Shown one piece after another: positions 22,875-34,420 of a DNA stretch of 64,000 nt (positions are counted from its first letter, which is position 1; every line of letters starts with the position of its first letter). A model generated the notes under the pieces. That model did not search any database. It was not told the origin of the DNA and worked only from the letters and a program-made list of their open reading frames with translations. The position numbers and the translations under genes are program-made. Source of the stretch: Trichoplusia ni (Eukaryota; Arthropoda; Insecta; Lepidoptera; Noctuidae); contig NC_039481.1 in the NCBI RefSeq assembly GCF_003590095.1, positions 9,889,895 to 9,953,894 of the forward strand, written 5' to 3'.

Positions 22875-23171
22875 CAGTGCCGGCGTTAGGGGGGGGGGGC
22901 GTGATGGGACGATGGCCCAGGGCGACAAATTCTGGGGGGCGCCAAGGTCTGAAGTTGGAGTCTCTTGCCGCTCCTGGCGCAAACACTCAGATCTGTGCTC
23001 TACGCTAGAGATGGAATACTTCCACCGCCAAACGTAACGTTAAAGGAAAGATGAAATTCTTAATATAATTTTACTTGGGATCAGCAAAAAACTAACACTT
23101 GATATTGCTTCCCTCAAGTGGGCGCCACAATATTTTCGCCCGGGGTGTCAGTGGCCCTTACGCCAGCACTG
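22875..23171. mobile_element. hAT-type MITE with 8-bp target duplication
   Basis: The termini CAGTGCCGGCGTTAGGG (22875-22891) and its near-inverse at 23155-23171 (two mismatches) are flanked by ATTGTTAC on both sides (22867-22874 and 23172-23179). An 8-bp duplication with CAGTG ends is characteristic of hAT elements. The interior is GC-rich with a G-run and shows no transposase. Confidence 0.9.
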
Positions 23172-23402
23172 ATTGTTACACCTCAATAAATCCTACTTAT
23201 AAACCTAAATTATAGTGTTTAAATTAGAACTGAATTTAATAGTATAGTTCGTTTTCTAGTAAAATGTTTCTGAATGCATGTATCTGAATTAATAGTAATT
23301 CATTATGGGATGTGGACTTCTAATTTTTAATTTCAATATATTATATTTCCTCAAAGTCTCCTTCACTGATTTCAGTGACGTTTCAAAACACTTTTACTGA
23401 CT

Positions 23403-23590
23403 GTCCTATTGTTTGAGTGGTTAGGGGTCCTGACTGCTACGCCGGAGGTCGTGGGTACGATTCCTACCCAGGACAAATGTGTATATTGCTTATAGTATGT
23501 TCATCAGTTGCCTAGTACTCATAATACATGCTTTGCTTAGTTTGAGACTAGATGGAGTTGTTTACAAATTGTGTAATATTATATAGATAT
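23403..23590 (+). repeat. tRNA-derived SINE (second family)
   Basis: The 71-nt tRNA-like head starts GTCC and ends GGAC. Its A box is TTTGAGTGGTTAGG, and its T arm is GGGTACGATTCCTACCC with a 5-bp stem. A non-tRNA body follows, ending in AT-rich DNA. The body length and a position immediately downstream of a protein-coding gene argue against a functional tRNA gene. Confidence 0.65.
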
Positions 23591-23680
23591 TACATAAACA
23601 TTATATTTCTCCTTATTATCTAAATTGCTTCATTTGAAGCCTCATTTCGCATCGGCATTCAATCTACTTTCGTAAAATCT

Positions 23681-26600
23681 TCACTCGTATTTCAAAGCCA
23701 TAACTTTGATGGCTCTGCTCTCGTCTTCTGGATAGTCTAGGCCAGCTTCAGCGAGTTCTTTAAACGTTATTGTAGCGAGTGTAGTGAATCCAGCTCTAGC
23801 CGCACTCTTCTGTGAGGCCGGGCCGGTGAACACTGTAGACGTGCCTTTGATGCCGTGGTACAAACTCAGGGGTTTCCTGTAACAATAAATGGACAATTAA
23901 TACTACTAATACTAGCATTTATTACTAGCTTCTGCCAGCAAGTCCGTTCACATTTCGCGTGGACTTCAGATTGATGCGCTTTGAACGCACCTCCCCCCAT
24001 TTTCCCTCTTAAAATGGGGCAAAATATACCCATCGCCGAATGCCAATATACTATTTTGGTACATGAATGCGTTAATCTTGACAGTCATATTTCTTTGAGC
24101 TTTAATACAGGTAATAGTATCGTGTTCAACATCTTATAACAGGTTGTCGAGGTCAGGAAATCAAGTTATATAAATCACGTCAAAGATGCCAAGTATATGT
24201 AGTTGCTACATTGACCGATACGATCAAAAGTCTAAACAGCTTAAAAAACCAAAAGCTACAAAATTATTTTCGTATGTACCAAAATTGTCCGATGAGCGGG
24301 CTTTTTTCTTTACCAATACCTAGCCTTCATCGTGAAAATTGTTTTTTTCCACATATTGGTATGTAAAATATGACATGACTTCCCCAACACAAGTTGCTGT
24401 GTCTACATATAAACAATCTATACTAATATATAAAGCTGAAGAGTTTGTTTGTTTGTTTGAACGCGCTAATCTCAGGAACTACTGGTCCAAATTATTTGTG
24501 TTGTATAGACCATTCATCGAGGAAGGCTTTAGGCTATAAACCATCACGCTGCGACTAATAGGAGCAAAGATACAATGGAAAGTATGAAAAAAACAGGGCA
24601 GGTATAAATCATAACTTATATCTTCTACCCACGGGGACGAAGTCGCGGGCAACAGCTAGTATTAGAATAACAGTGTACACATATTTTAAACTCAAGCCGG
24701 AATTATGAAGTTCACCTTGAACGACTTGCACACAATTTACCAGTTAAATCCAGTGTTTAGTTTTGTTTTTATCATCGTTTTAAGTACTACAACTAAACAT
24801 AATTGTGTTTGATGAACGCTGTCCGCGTACAAGGTCTCGACCGCTTATGTAAGTACTGTGTTAGTAAATACAGGTTAACAGAACGTTCTCGAGAAAAAAA
24901 ATGAAATAGTGATTTTGCCAGTAATAAAATATTTTAGTTTTGGCAAGTTCTATGTATCTAGATCCTATGTATTGAATGAAAATTTTATATTTAAAGACAG
25001 ATACCAAAGACCTATAAATAAAAGAGTAAAAAAATCACGTAGATATTTTAGCTGATTCACCTTTAGTTTAAAAGTCTGGGGTTAGCCCGATTCGGAATTG
25101 CTTATACAGAGTGCAGACACACAATCGGACGAGATTGCAAAGGTCAAGACGGACATGTTATAAATAATGCAGGAGTTATCTCGATACATAGTCACATGGC
25201 GGGGTAAAGACAAGGTCTCTAGTTGTATTCATGGTCAATGCTTACGAGCAAAATTGTCGTTTTCGATGAATGGCAAAAAAGACTTTATTCGCTATGCGTA
25301 ACTCGTTGCCGAGGAAATAACTTTTATTTATATCAGGATAATCTATAATATGTATGATCAATATAGGGTAAATGATCAACTGTTTCCAGAAAAACAGTCG
25401 TAACAGTCTCAAATGTAAAGTAATAATTTGATGGCGTCGCGTCGCATTTTGGGAGAAACTTGTTCTTGATCAAATACAGAAGTGGCAATCAAAAATTTAA
25501 CTGGGGTCTATTAAAACATGTAGTAAATGATCTAGGTATATTGTAAATGACTTTCCAGAGACTTGCAAGAGTTTTATGCTTACCTTGCAGCCAATATCCT
25601 TGATCCTAGTCTAGCTCCACGATATTCCCTTGAGACCACCAAACCAAGAGCATAGAGGTACTTGTCAAGCCCCAAACACTTAAACGCATCGACCTTCTCA
25701 TCAGCGACTTCTAATGCACCGTACACGTTCTTCCATTTTTCTCCTTCAATCTGTAAATATTTTTTTCATTAATTTATATGTTTCGTATGTCTTGTCTTGT
25801 TTCGACATAAACGAGAGCATAAAAATGGAGGCTCATAAGTATCCTGTTTAGTTTGAATTACGATGTATGTATTGATACTCCGAAAGAGTTCAAAATTCTA
25901 TGCTTATATATGTCAGAAAAATATAGCGTCCTTTCTCGAGCAGTAAGGCATTGAAAATCCATAACAGATCAGAGATGATCAGAAATCAATAAATATGAAA
26001 AGGAAAAGTCAGGTCGTTTACCTACATTCTTCAAGATTATTTTCTTTAATGGGGAGACACCAACAAATCTAGGTTGTGTCGTTCGGCTGACTGACTAAGC
26101 CCCTCCTATGTTACTTTTTTGCCCTTTGGCTACCGCAGTAACCTTTTCGGATGATCCCGCTGGCGATAGGTCTCCTTATATCAAAATTCCTTACCAAATC
26201 ATTAGTCTTTTCCCCTTGACACACAACGAGGCAGACGTTCAAGGCGACCAGTTTACTTTGTCCATTCTTCTCTTCGTAACAAGCCAAGGACATCCGCTGA
26301 CTTAAATATCCTCGCCAGAAGTCCAGCATACTGCGTACGCTTACTGGGTCTTCGACAAGTTCTGAAATATTATTATTACATATCAAGTGCACTAATTTTA
26401 AACTGGGAAGTGTCATCTTTTATATTCATTTGTTTCAGAGATGTTTCCTACCATATCTTCGTAAAAAAAGTAATTTTAGGCCTTTTTTTAAGGCTCTTTC
26501 TAAACTTTGATAAGATTGTGCGTATCCACTATGTCATTCTTATGGAGAAGAACATTTCTATGTGTATTCTATAGGTTTATTAGAAGTTATAGTAGTGGTT

Positions 26601-26828
26601 ATAATAAAGAGTTTGAAGCCTAATTTAAACAATAGCCTGGTCAATATTCTGTCACTTACTACTGTGTTCGCAGAGTGCTTCATCAGTACAGAGGTTTTCG
26701 GCCAGTATCTTGATCGCCAGCTCATCGTCTTCAGGCGGCAAATCTCTAATGACCCACTTTGTGCCATTGTCCTCCCACTGGTCCCAGACCCTTGGGCATG
26801 ATGAATCCCATACTCTTTTGAAAGGCAT
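23681..26828 (-). CDS. Arylalkylamine/dopamine N-acetyltransferase-like protein (GNAT family, 4 exons)
   Basis: This family transfers acetyl from acetyl-CoA to arylalkylamines such as dopamine, serving cuticle sclerotisation and amine inactivation. Four coding exons are read on the minus strand: 26828-26660, 26361-26195, 25750-25584 and 23876-23681. All have GT-AG borders and total 699 nt, 232 residues plus stop. The N-terminal half has RDLPPEDDELAIKIL and DPVSVRSMLDFWRGYLSQRM followed by SLACYEE, typical of insect AANAT-like proteins. Motif A is LGLVVSREYRGARLGSRILA (about residues 149-166), and the C-terminal exon carries TSTVFTGPASQKSAARAGF. The acetyl-CoA loop reads RGARLG rather than R-x-x-G-x-G/A, so its first glycine is replaced by Arg. 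An AG just upstream of the ATG suggests a 5' UTR intron. Family is secure; substrate is unknown. Confidence 0.88.
23925..23985 (-). mobile_element. Degenerate Helitron-end fragment (AANAT-like gene, last intron)
   Basis: TACTAGCTTCTGCCAGCAAG followed by TCCG resembles the reversed terminus of the Lep1-like copies (CTAG...GCCCGCGACTTCG), with substitutions. Confidence 0.35.
24417..24659 (+). mobile_element. Lep1-type non-autonomous Helitron, copy 1
   Basis: It starts TCTATACTAATATATAAAGC after A and ends GTCGCGGGCAACAGCTAG before T. The TC start, CTRR end and insertion between A and T fit Helitrons. The interior shares GAGTTTGTTTGTTTG and CTAATAGGAGC with the reverse copy at 41.4 kb. It lies in the last intron of the acetyltransferase gene. 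Confidence 0.85.
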
Positions 26829-26894
26829 GCTGGTGATCTGTTAAAAAATTCGTACTTTTTACTGTTACGGACTGACATTTTCCCCCGTTTTTAT

Positions 26895-27070
26895 ACACTC
26901 AGTTTTCTTGTTTGTTTGTTTGCCGTTCCGGTTGGATTTTTACAACTCAATTTTGAGAAACTTGCAACTTTGCAACTATGAAAACGGCTGGACCGATTCT
27001 GATAAAATTTGAATGTATGCATGTAAATACGTGGGTTTTTAGATTTTTTGAATCTATTCATTTTATATGT
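26895..27070 (+). repeat. TE fragment with AAAACGGCTGGACCGATTCT phrase
   Basis: It contains a (GTTT)n start and the phrase around ACGGCTGGACCGATTCTGAT that recurs in many lepidopteran non-autonomous elements. No ORF. Confidence 0.4.
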
Positions 27071-30000
27071 CTAGACAGTCTACCACCACGTTGAAGAGTA
27101 TTATTATTGTTTTTTTGGAAGCATGACAACACAATGCACGGTGTAGAGTGGCATCTTCCATACCACTCATTACATTATGTTACTTTAAGACGAGGCGGTA
27201 GAACCCCTTGGCCTAGCTAATTGACATTTCTACCATCGTTTGTGTTGGCAGGAAACGCTCAATGTACGGACATGACAGGTCAAAGGCACGCATGTGACTT
27301 ATTGAAACGAAGTGTCATTTCCATACAATGAGCATTTTTATTGCAGAAATGTCACTATATCGATGCCAAAAACATGGTAAGATGTACTACATATTTCACG
27401 CACTTAGTAACTAGATACATCTGTAGTTTATATGTAGGAAGCCTATACGTAGAGTAACACGATTCACAAATCTTTGTTCAGATAATGAGTAATGTAATAA
27501 TATAATAGAATGTTTACACATGTATTAATTTTCATTATACTATACCCATATCACACACACATACAAACCGCGCTGAACAAACAAACCACTTCTGTCTAAT
27601 AAAAAATCTAGCATCTTCAAAATTAGAACAATCTCTGGCACGAATATTTTAAAGCAACTTCTCAATGAACAAATTTTTTACGTACTCTTCAATAAGAATG
27701 TTATTCCTTTATCACTCACTGGAATTTAGTTTAAAGTAAAGATACTAAACGCAACAATTTAGCAACGAACGGCACAAGCGTCTATCATTACAATTTACAC
27801 GAGACTGATGCAGATTAACAACTACATCGTTCAATAAATAGACAAGATCACTGTATTGTAAGCTAAACAATTATTTTAAATAGCTTAAACTGTTCTTATC
27901 GTATGGTGCAGTATAATAAAAAAAAAAAAGCGGCGAGTGAGTAATAAACTGGAAAAGTGTGAATCGGACTCTCTACACTGAAGGTTGATTCTAAATATAT
28001 GCGATAAGATCTATTTTGAAACAAAAATTAGGCACTCATCAAATGCACGACTCTCAAAACCGTTACTTATCTAATCTTTGATGTTGATTTTTATTTGTTA
28101 TAGCTTCAAAATTCATGACTATCACGGTTCATGTGATACAGACCTGGTGATTTGGGGCTGTCATGTCCATGGAGATAAATGCGCGTAAATAAATAAGGAT
28201 TATAAAAAAAGACCTGGCTATACCCAGTCAGATAGATAGTATAGCCTAAGAAGGTTTCGATACCTTTTATGTCTGGAACCCGGGAAAGGTCGGTGAACTA
28301 TGATTGTGCAATGAAATGAGAATTTATATGAATAGAAAATACAAATTTTTCATTAGCTGATCAGAATATGTATGAGAAACCAAAACTCTTTTTTGTCCGG
28401 TATATGCTGTCATGACCGTCGACCGTACACCCGCGGTCCCGTGCGCTCAAATCGAAGATTATCGTACGGGAATATAAAGTCAGTATAAGAACTATGCTAT
28501 GTGTTAATCCTGGTTCTACTACTATCTGTGTACCAAATTTCGTCTAACCCGGATCAGTGGATTTTACGTGAGAAAGGAACGAACACCCATAGGTACATAT
28601 AACCTTTAACATTTATAATATTAGCAGGATCGTGACGGCTGGCAAAGCCTAATTAATTGAGTGCTTGAATTTGCTTCTACTTTTATTGTGTCGATTTATC
28701 GATCAATTGGAACCGTAAATGCAAGAATATATTTGATTCATAACAGTAGGTATCTTACATAACGCGTTATCTAGTTTATTAAGCCGTTCACCTTGGCTTT
28801 GAGCGAGTAGCCAGTATCAATAATACTTTTGAGAGGACGGTCATTTATCGTGCATTTCCTCTCAAGATATGACCAAACGTGGCGTGATAGGTAATAATGC
28901 CTGGTGCAGCTTTCTGTCCGCCGCCGGTCTGGTTTTTGGATATTCTTGTAAACATTTGTATTTTTATGTGTTTTGATTTTAATTTTGACTTATTTCTGCG
29001 TTTAAATAACTATCAAAACGGTAAAAAGTCTGATGCCAATTGTAATGAGCGTAGCTTGTCTCTATGGAAGCCAATACGGCCGCGTAAACATTCATTTTTT
29101 TAGTTATAACTGGAGCACGGGAGAAATTTCTTGTCTAGCTGCGTGTTCTTCTAGACATGCTCTTGCTTCGCGACTTTGTGGAGTAGGTTCTAATTTGGAC
29201 ATACCTTCATGTAAATAGTTTTAATTCATACGTATATTGATGGTGTAAGCAACATTACTGTGACTACTTTTTTACAAATCGTAATTTCTTATGTGAAGTA
29301 ATTAAAAAAAATGAGTGTCATTTAATTTAAATGACACATTTCTACGAGGTAATTCCTTCATTACTTATATGTGTTTTAGAGATAAATCTCGTAATTGTGT
29401 ATAATTTTAATAGAGTTCTATTAAAAGAAATATTTTACAGCCAGATATTGTCTTCATATCTCTGTAATGCTTATATATGTAGCCGTAGGTAAATAAAAAT
29501 ATTAGATAATTAACCCGAGTATGAATAACAAACAAATCTTACAAATTATGAAGCTCCGATTGATTTACGCGACTGTATTGATTTAGTGAAAATGGATTCA
29601 GGGCTAAGAAAGACGACTATTCGGCTGCGTCTCCACCAGATAGGTACTTAGACAGGGATGAAAAATAAAGAAATATGTATTCGTGTTCAAGCAGCAGTTT
29701 AAACATACAAATTAATTCACACATTTTAGTAGAGTCTAATTTATATGATGCAGAAAACCACAACAAATAAACTATACAACAGGTAAATAAGTTAAAATGT
29801 GAGATAAGTATTTGTTTACTTGTCAGCTTAAGTCATAAAATCACGGGACTGTCTTAACGTATGTACGTAAATGACTTCGTGATTTATGAATAGACATTAG
29901 TTTTTATCTTATTTACTTATTTTTATCTTTTTTTTGCATTTTATGGCATTTTTAGAACATCTGTCAAGAACTCTCAAATGAGCACTCGATTAACTATTGT

Positions 30001-30590
30001 ACTGGGAATTTTTGAATTAGTTCTGGTGCCCCAGCAAGAAAGCCGGAAAACCCGTGGTCTAGTGTCATCTTGCTTTCAGAACTGTTGACCTAGCAAAAGT
30101 GAGTCGAAAATCCACCCAAATTCGAATCATCTTGACCAATTTTTCATTGACGACCTTTTTCGAGGGTTAATTGTAAAATTTAAATTAAAGGTGCTGGTGG
30201 TAGTAACTGTTTTCCATTTTCTCTACTCGTCTCCTTTATTTTACATGATCTAAATATTTTATTTTTGCTCTTTCACTCTTCTTACTATTTTCCTTATAGA
30301 ATATTGATTAAGGATTCTGTTCTATTCTTTATCATTATCATCTCAGCTCGGAATATGCTCCTCTTTCTACATCATATTATTTGTTGAGTGACATGATTTG
30401 ATTCGAGACATATTATTTAAACTTTGAGTGTTAGAGCAGTTCGATTAACTTCATCTTCTCCATCGCAAATCCTTAAAGTCTAAAAGAGTAATTCTTTTAT
30501 GCGGTAATTAATAAAATACACATTTTTCGATTTATTTTTTTATTCGACTACACAACGTATAAAAAGTACAACTTAAACTTATGATAAAAT
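27071..30590. other. Intergenic DNA between the acetyltransferase and P450 genes
   Basis: No convincing exon was found on either strand. It is AT-rich, with repeat fragments at about 28.11-28.16 (CTATCACGGTTCATG), 28.5-28.6 (CCAAATTTCGTCTAACCCGG) and 29.62-29.65 kb (GGCTGCGTCTCCACCAGATA). Open frames here are short and low-complexity. Confidence 0.5.
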
Positions 30591-30594
30591 GTAA

Positions 30595-30600
30595 TTTATT
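30595..30600 (-). terminator. Poly(A) signal for the first P450
   Basis: AATAAA on the minus strand, 166 bp downstream of the stop codon at 30766. Confidence 0.45.
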
Positions 30601-30765
30601 CTAAGCACATCATTATAACTAATTACAATTACTATGTTTTCTATAAAGAAAAACATAATGTAAATCATTTTTAAACACAGATCACGTGGACCACATAATC
30701 AGTCTATCAGTCAGAGGTTAAATTACTTTAGATATTTTTGGCCACTACAAAGGTTCGTTATCACA

Positions 30766-32253
30766 TTATTTAGCATGTCTAGGGGTTAGCTTAATATCTA
30801 CATTGTCCAGTCTAACGTTGAGAATATCTGGTTTGAAACTAATTTTGCCAGTTTGTTCCAAATGTACTTCATACTTGTGTAACACATGGACCAGACCAGC
30901 CATCATTTGTAACCTCGAGTATCTTGCACCGATGCACAACCTGTTGCCCATGCCGAAAGGTATGTAAATGTCGTCATTAGGTTTTCTATCCTTGGAAAAT
31001 CGTTCCGGGTCGAAAACTTCAGGTTCAGGATACAAGTCCGGGTCGTGATGTAACTGGTATATCGGAGTGTACAATTTCGTCCCCTTTTCTATTTTGACTC
31101 CACCGACAGGGAGCACTGAGTCTTCGATGCACTTTCTTGTCACATAACCCACTGGAGGGAACATCCTCAAGGACTCGCTCAGTACCTTGTCCAAATATGT
31201 CAGTTGTGTAATCACATCATAACTGATTTTGTTGTTGTTTTTCTTAAAATGTTCGTCGATCTCTTGATGTACTTTCTGTAGGATTTCTGGGTGTTGACAA
31301 AGCACAACAAGTGTATTGAATAAAGCATTCGCGTTGGTTTCAACTCCTGCTAAGAAGAAAAATGAGGCTTGAGCTGATAGTAGAGTAAATGACGGTTCTA
31401 TTTCCAAACCCGTGTTTTCATCTCTGATAGTTCCCTTTTTTCGCAGATTCGCGGCTAGGTCGGCAAAATCATGGCGTTGTACTTTGTCCTCTTCTCTTTT
31501 CTTAGTGACTTGGGTAATGGCATCAACAAAGAATTTTTCATATTCTGCTCCAAATCTTATTCCAAGTAGCTTAATCAATTTTGGACTTATGCTTAGCAAT
31601 GCAAATTGCAGACTAATTTTCCAATTTGACGTTGAGAGATCTTTGGACATTTTCATGAACGGTGAATCAAACGTGGACTCTTGCCCGATCCCGAATATCG
31701 CACCACAAACAGCAGCATTGCAGAACATGTTGAGTGTGTCGTAAAACTTTCCTTCCCTTGCTTTCGGATTGTTGTCAAGGTAAACCACAAAGTCTTGTGC
31801 GCATCTGTCCATGATGTAGTACATGTTCTTCAGCTTGTTCGTTGTGAATAGTGGGGTCATATTTTGGCGCATCAGCTTCCATCTGTTGCCAGTCATGAAG
31901 AGAATGCTGTCCGAAAGAGTATCCTTTTCACTTTCGAAGCCTCTGTGATTAAAAGAGTTAAAGTCCAATTGCAAGACATGTTGAATGTTCTTCGGATTCG
32001 TGACAAATACGGACGGAGTGAAAAGGTTGCCTATACCAACAACAGGCTCATTCTTGTATGTCTTGTAGAGGTCGCCAAACAACTCGAAGACGGCACCTTT
32101 GCCTGACAAGAATGCACCGAACACTCCAAGCACTTTGTTTTTCCCGTGAAACTTGACTCCACGTTTTTTCCAATAACTTTCATTGTATCTTCCAATTAGA
32201 TAGACAACTAGCAAAGTCGATGCTAGCACAATTAAACTGATTTCAATCAACAT
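30766..32253 (-). CDS. Cytochrome P450, CYP3-clan, intronless, copy 1
   Basis: This is an endoplasmic-reticulum-anchored mono-oxygenase of 495 residues. An upstream in-frame ATG would add 31 residues. I chose the internal ATG at 32253 because it starts a normal P450 anchor (MLIEISLIVLASTLLVVYLI), matches the start of the neighbouring paralogue and lies about 100 bp below a shared TATA box. Visible motifs: C-helix W125-x-x-x-R129; I-helix AGVETN (302-307); K-helix ExxR E360-R363; PERF 416-419; heme loop FGMGNRLCIG with thiolate Cys440. All catalytic residues are present. The family consensus AGxET(T/S) has Asn at the last position here. The gene body has no intron. The closest family looks like moth CYP6/CYP337-type enzymes, but I cannot fix the subfamily by eye. 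The tandem partner lies 2.76 kb upstream. Confidence 0.93.
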   Translation of the reverse strand: MLIEISLIVLASTLLVVYLIGRYNESYWKKRGVKFHGKNKVLGVFGAFLSGKGAVFELFGDLYKTYKNEPVVGIGNLFTPSVFVTNPKNIQHVLQLDFNSFNHRGFESEKDTLSDSILFMTGNRWKLMRQNMTPLFTTNKLKNMYYIMDRCAQDFVVYLDNNPKAREGKFYDTLNMFCNAAVCGAIFGIGQESTFDSPFMKMSKDLSTSNWKISLQFALLSISPKLIKLLGIRFGAEYEKFFVDAITQVTKKREEDKVQRHDFADLAANLRKKGTIRDENTGLEIEPSFTLLSAQASFFFLAGVETNANALFNTLVVLCQHPEILQKVHQEIDEHFKKNNNKISYDVITQLTYLDKVLSESLRMFPPVGYVTRKCIEDSVLPVGGVKIEKGTKLYTPIYQLHHDPDLYPEPEVFDPERFSKDRKPNDDIYIPFGMGNRLCIGARYSRLQMMAGLVHVLHKYEVHLEQTGKISFKPDILNVRLDNVDIKLTPRHAK

Positions 32254-32355
32254 TTTGCAAGACAACAAAATCAAAACAAAAATTCGACTAAGCTTGTCCT
32301 GTTTGCGTAGGTGTGATCGTATTATAATAATATTGTCTCTCAACATAGTTTGATT

Positions 32356-32364
32356 CTTTTATAG
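32356..32364 (-). promoter_or_regulatory. TATA box of P450 copy 1
   Basis: CTATAAAAG on the minus strand, within ATTCGCTATAAAAG, is conserved at the same distance upstream of copy 2. A second shared block (minus-strand AAAGTCCGC...TCATCATGA, about 32394-32418) lies further upstream. Confidence 0.7.
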
Positions 32365-33805
32365 CGAATAATTATTATAGCTTTATCATGATGATAAACT
32401 GTAACTGCGGACTTTGTAAACAAAGTTATCGCGTCGGTGATAAGTTTATCGGTCGTGGAAAAGCAGCAATTTGTTAGTTGGCAAAAATCGAATTAAGTAT
32501 TTTATCAATGAAAGTAGAATGTATCGGCTCTAAAGCACCAGAAAATTAAGATTGAAATCTAATCTCAAATGTTTTCTGGTCTCATTTAAGGTTATAATTA
32601 TGATTGTGTAAGACACTCCTTTTAGGTCTAGATTATAAACAAATTGTATGACTGTTTTTTACTTTCACTATTTCTTGTTCGAATTTGGCATTTCGCAAAA
32701 AAAGCAAAAACTATCGGATACGTATTTTTTCTTTTATCTCATAAACAAAAAAAAAATAAGGGGATATAGTGAAATGAAATCTTGCGTGAATGTGAACTTA
32801 CTATTTATTAAACTTTTTACTAGCAAGTGATGTTACTAGCCACCATCTTTTTTATCATCTAAAGTATTTATAGTACTCCAACTTCCAAAATCAACTTCAA
32901 AAAAATACTTTTTCATAATTTTTGGGAAAACTGTTTTTACGGATTTCTTCGATTTTTTTGCCCAATTTTCTTCCCCAGTAATATAATCAAGGGAAATCAG
33001 ACCATATTTGAATTATCTTAAGACGGTCGTTATCTGCTACAATAATAACATACCTATTAACAGAATAACACAGCATCATCGTGACTGAGCCGATAATAAT
33101 ATGTTTAGGTATGTAAGCTGTTATCATTAATGAAAATAAGAATATTTGAAGTGCAGAGGTTTGTACTTTGTACCATTATTATATTTATCTTATTTGTGTT
33201 TTAAAAGCTTGGCAAAGGCATACCATTAATCCATTAAGCGCACTTTGCTTTTTTCGGTTGGTGCTGGTTCAACATCTCGTAGAGGTCTCCTTCTTAGAGT
33301 GTCAACAAGAACTTTCTCAAACTAAACTGAGAAAGTATTGACCGTTATGACATTCTGTACAACGCCACCGACACTGCTATCAGGTTGAGTAATGGTGGTC
33401 TAACAAAATATCATATCGAATCGAATCGAATCATATCATATCGAAACATTCTTTCTGTCCAGGTAGAAAAGTTAGGTGGGAGCCTGAGCAGACGGCATTT
33501 TTAAATAGCTGTATACAGGTTCAGGTCAGCTCATTAATATGCGTTGAAAAGGTTTTGAATAAAAATAATAGTCCATTGTAAAGGCCTAACTTTGCATTTA
33601 GTTCTGTGGACTTAGTTGGTTTCTTTGTCCTTAACTATGCATCACACAGCTGGAGGAAGACCTATGACATGTGAGCTATCGTTCAATTCGCCAGAATTGT
33701 GGTAGCAACAAGGACTGTATACATTTTTGAAATGATGACCATAGTAAAGAATGAAATAAGGAACGGTGAATTTTTTTTTTTCACCTCTGCATTATAGATG
33801 CTACT

Positions 33806-33999
33806 TCCCACTAATATTATAAAGGCGAAAGTTTGTGAGTGTGTATGTTTGTTACTTCTTCACGTCAAAACGGCTGAACTGATTTTAATATAATTTGGTA
33901 TGGAGTTAGCTGGTAACTTGAATTAACAAAGGCTACGATTTATTACGAGAAAATATTTTATTTCCTAACCACGCGGAGGAAGTCGCGGGTAACAGCTAG
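33806..33999 (+). mobile_element. Lep1-like Helitron, shorter variant
   Basis: It starts near TCCCACTAATATTATAAAGG and ends GGAAGTCGCGGGTAACAGCTAG before T. The interior has the AAAGTTTGTGAGTGTGTATG phrase common in moth elements. The 3' terminus matches the 24.4- and 41.4-kb copies. Confidence 0.65.
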
Positions 34000-34304
34000 T
34001 TTCAAATAAAAGCCAATAAAAATACGAATTCAAAAATATGTTTTTGGCCCGACAGTATTTTTTGAGCAAAGTGGAAATAAATTTTTCGATTAATTTATTT
34101 GTCCGCAAATTTATAAAAATTATTAGTTTTTTTTTCTGAAGTCTGGAAGCCCCTCATTTATAGTTTTAAGCTTCTTTCATCATCCCCAAGGTATCTATAA
34201 AAATGCTGGCTGTGATAAATGCAAGGTTAAAGTACTTTTTAATGGTCTTAGTTATGGCACCTATGCCCTAGGACTCGTTGTGCAAATGAACGACTCCAGG
34301 GGTA

Positions 34305-34420
34305 AGGTGCTTTATCTTTGTGTCGCGGGGTGGTTCACATACAAATAAGACGCATGCTCAAATACACCCAGACTCTCGACAAACATTTGTGGATCGCACA
34401 AATACTTGCCCTACGTCATA
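34305..34420 (-). repeat. SINE fragment between the P450 genes
   Basis: It carries ACACCCAGACTC, GACAAACATTTGTGGATCGC and ACAAATACTTG, phrases shared with the minus-orientation SINE copies at 10.4, 12.4 and 63.7 kb. The head is missing. Confidence 0.4.

Noticed and set aside
23403..23473. tRNA gene at 23.4 kb
   Set aside because: Short acceptor pairing and a SINE-like body; no downstream T-run terminator at the expected place.
31412..32106. Plus-strand frames inside P450 copy 1 (and equivalents at 35688-36448)
   Set aside because: Antisense shadows of the P450 coding sequence; their apparent conservation between copies follows from the sense strand.
32254..32346. N-terminal extension of P450 copy 1 by 31 codons
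   Set aside because: It would put a charged stretch before the membrane anchor, is absent from copy 2, and falls between the conserved TATA box and the shared start.
33408..33445. ATCGAATCGA repeats as a CRISPR-like or regulatory array
   Set aside because: A short degenerate microsatellite with no spacer structure.
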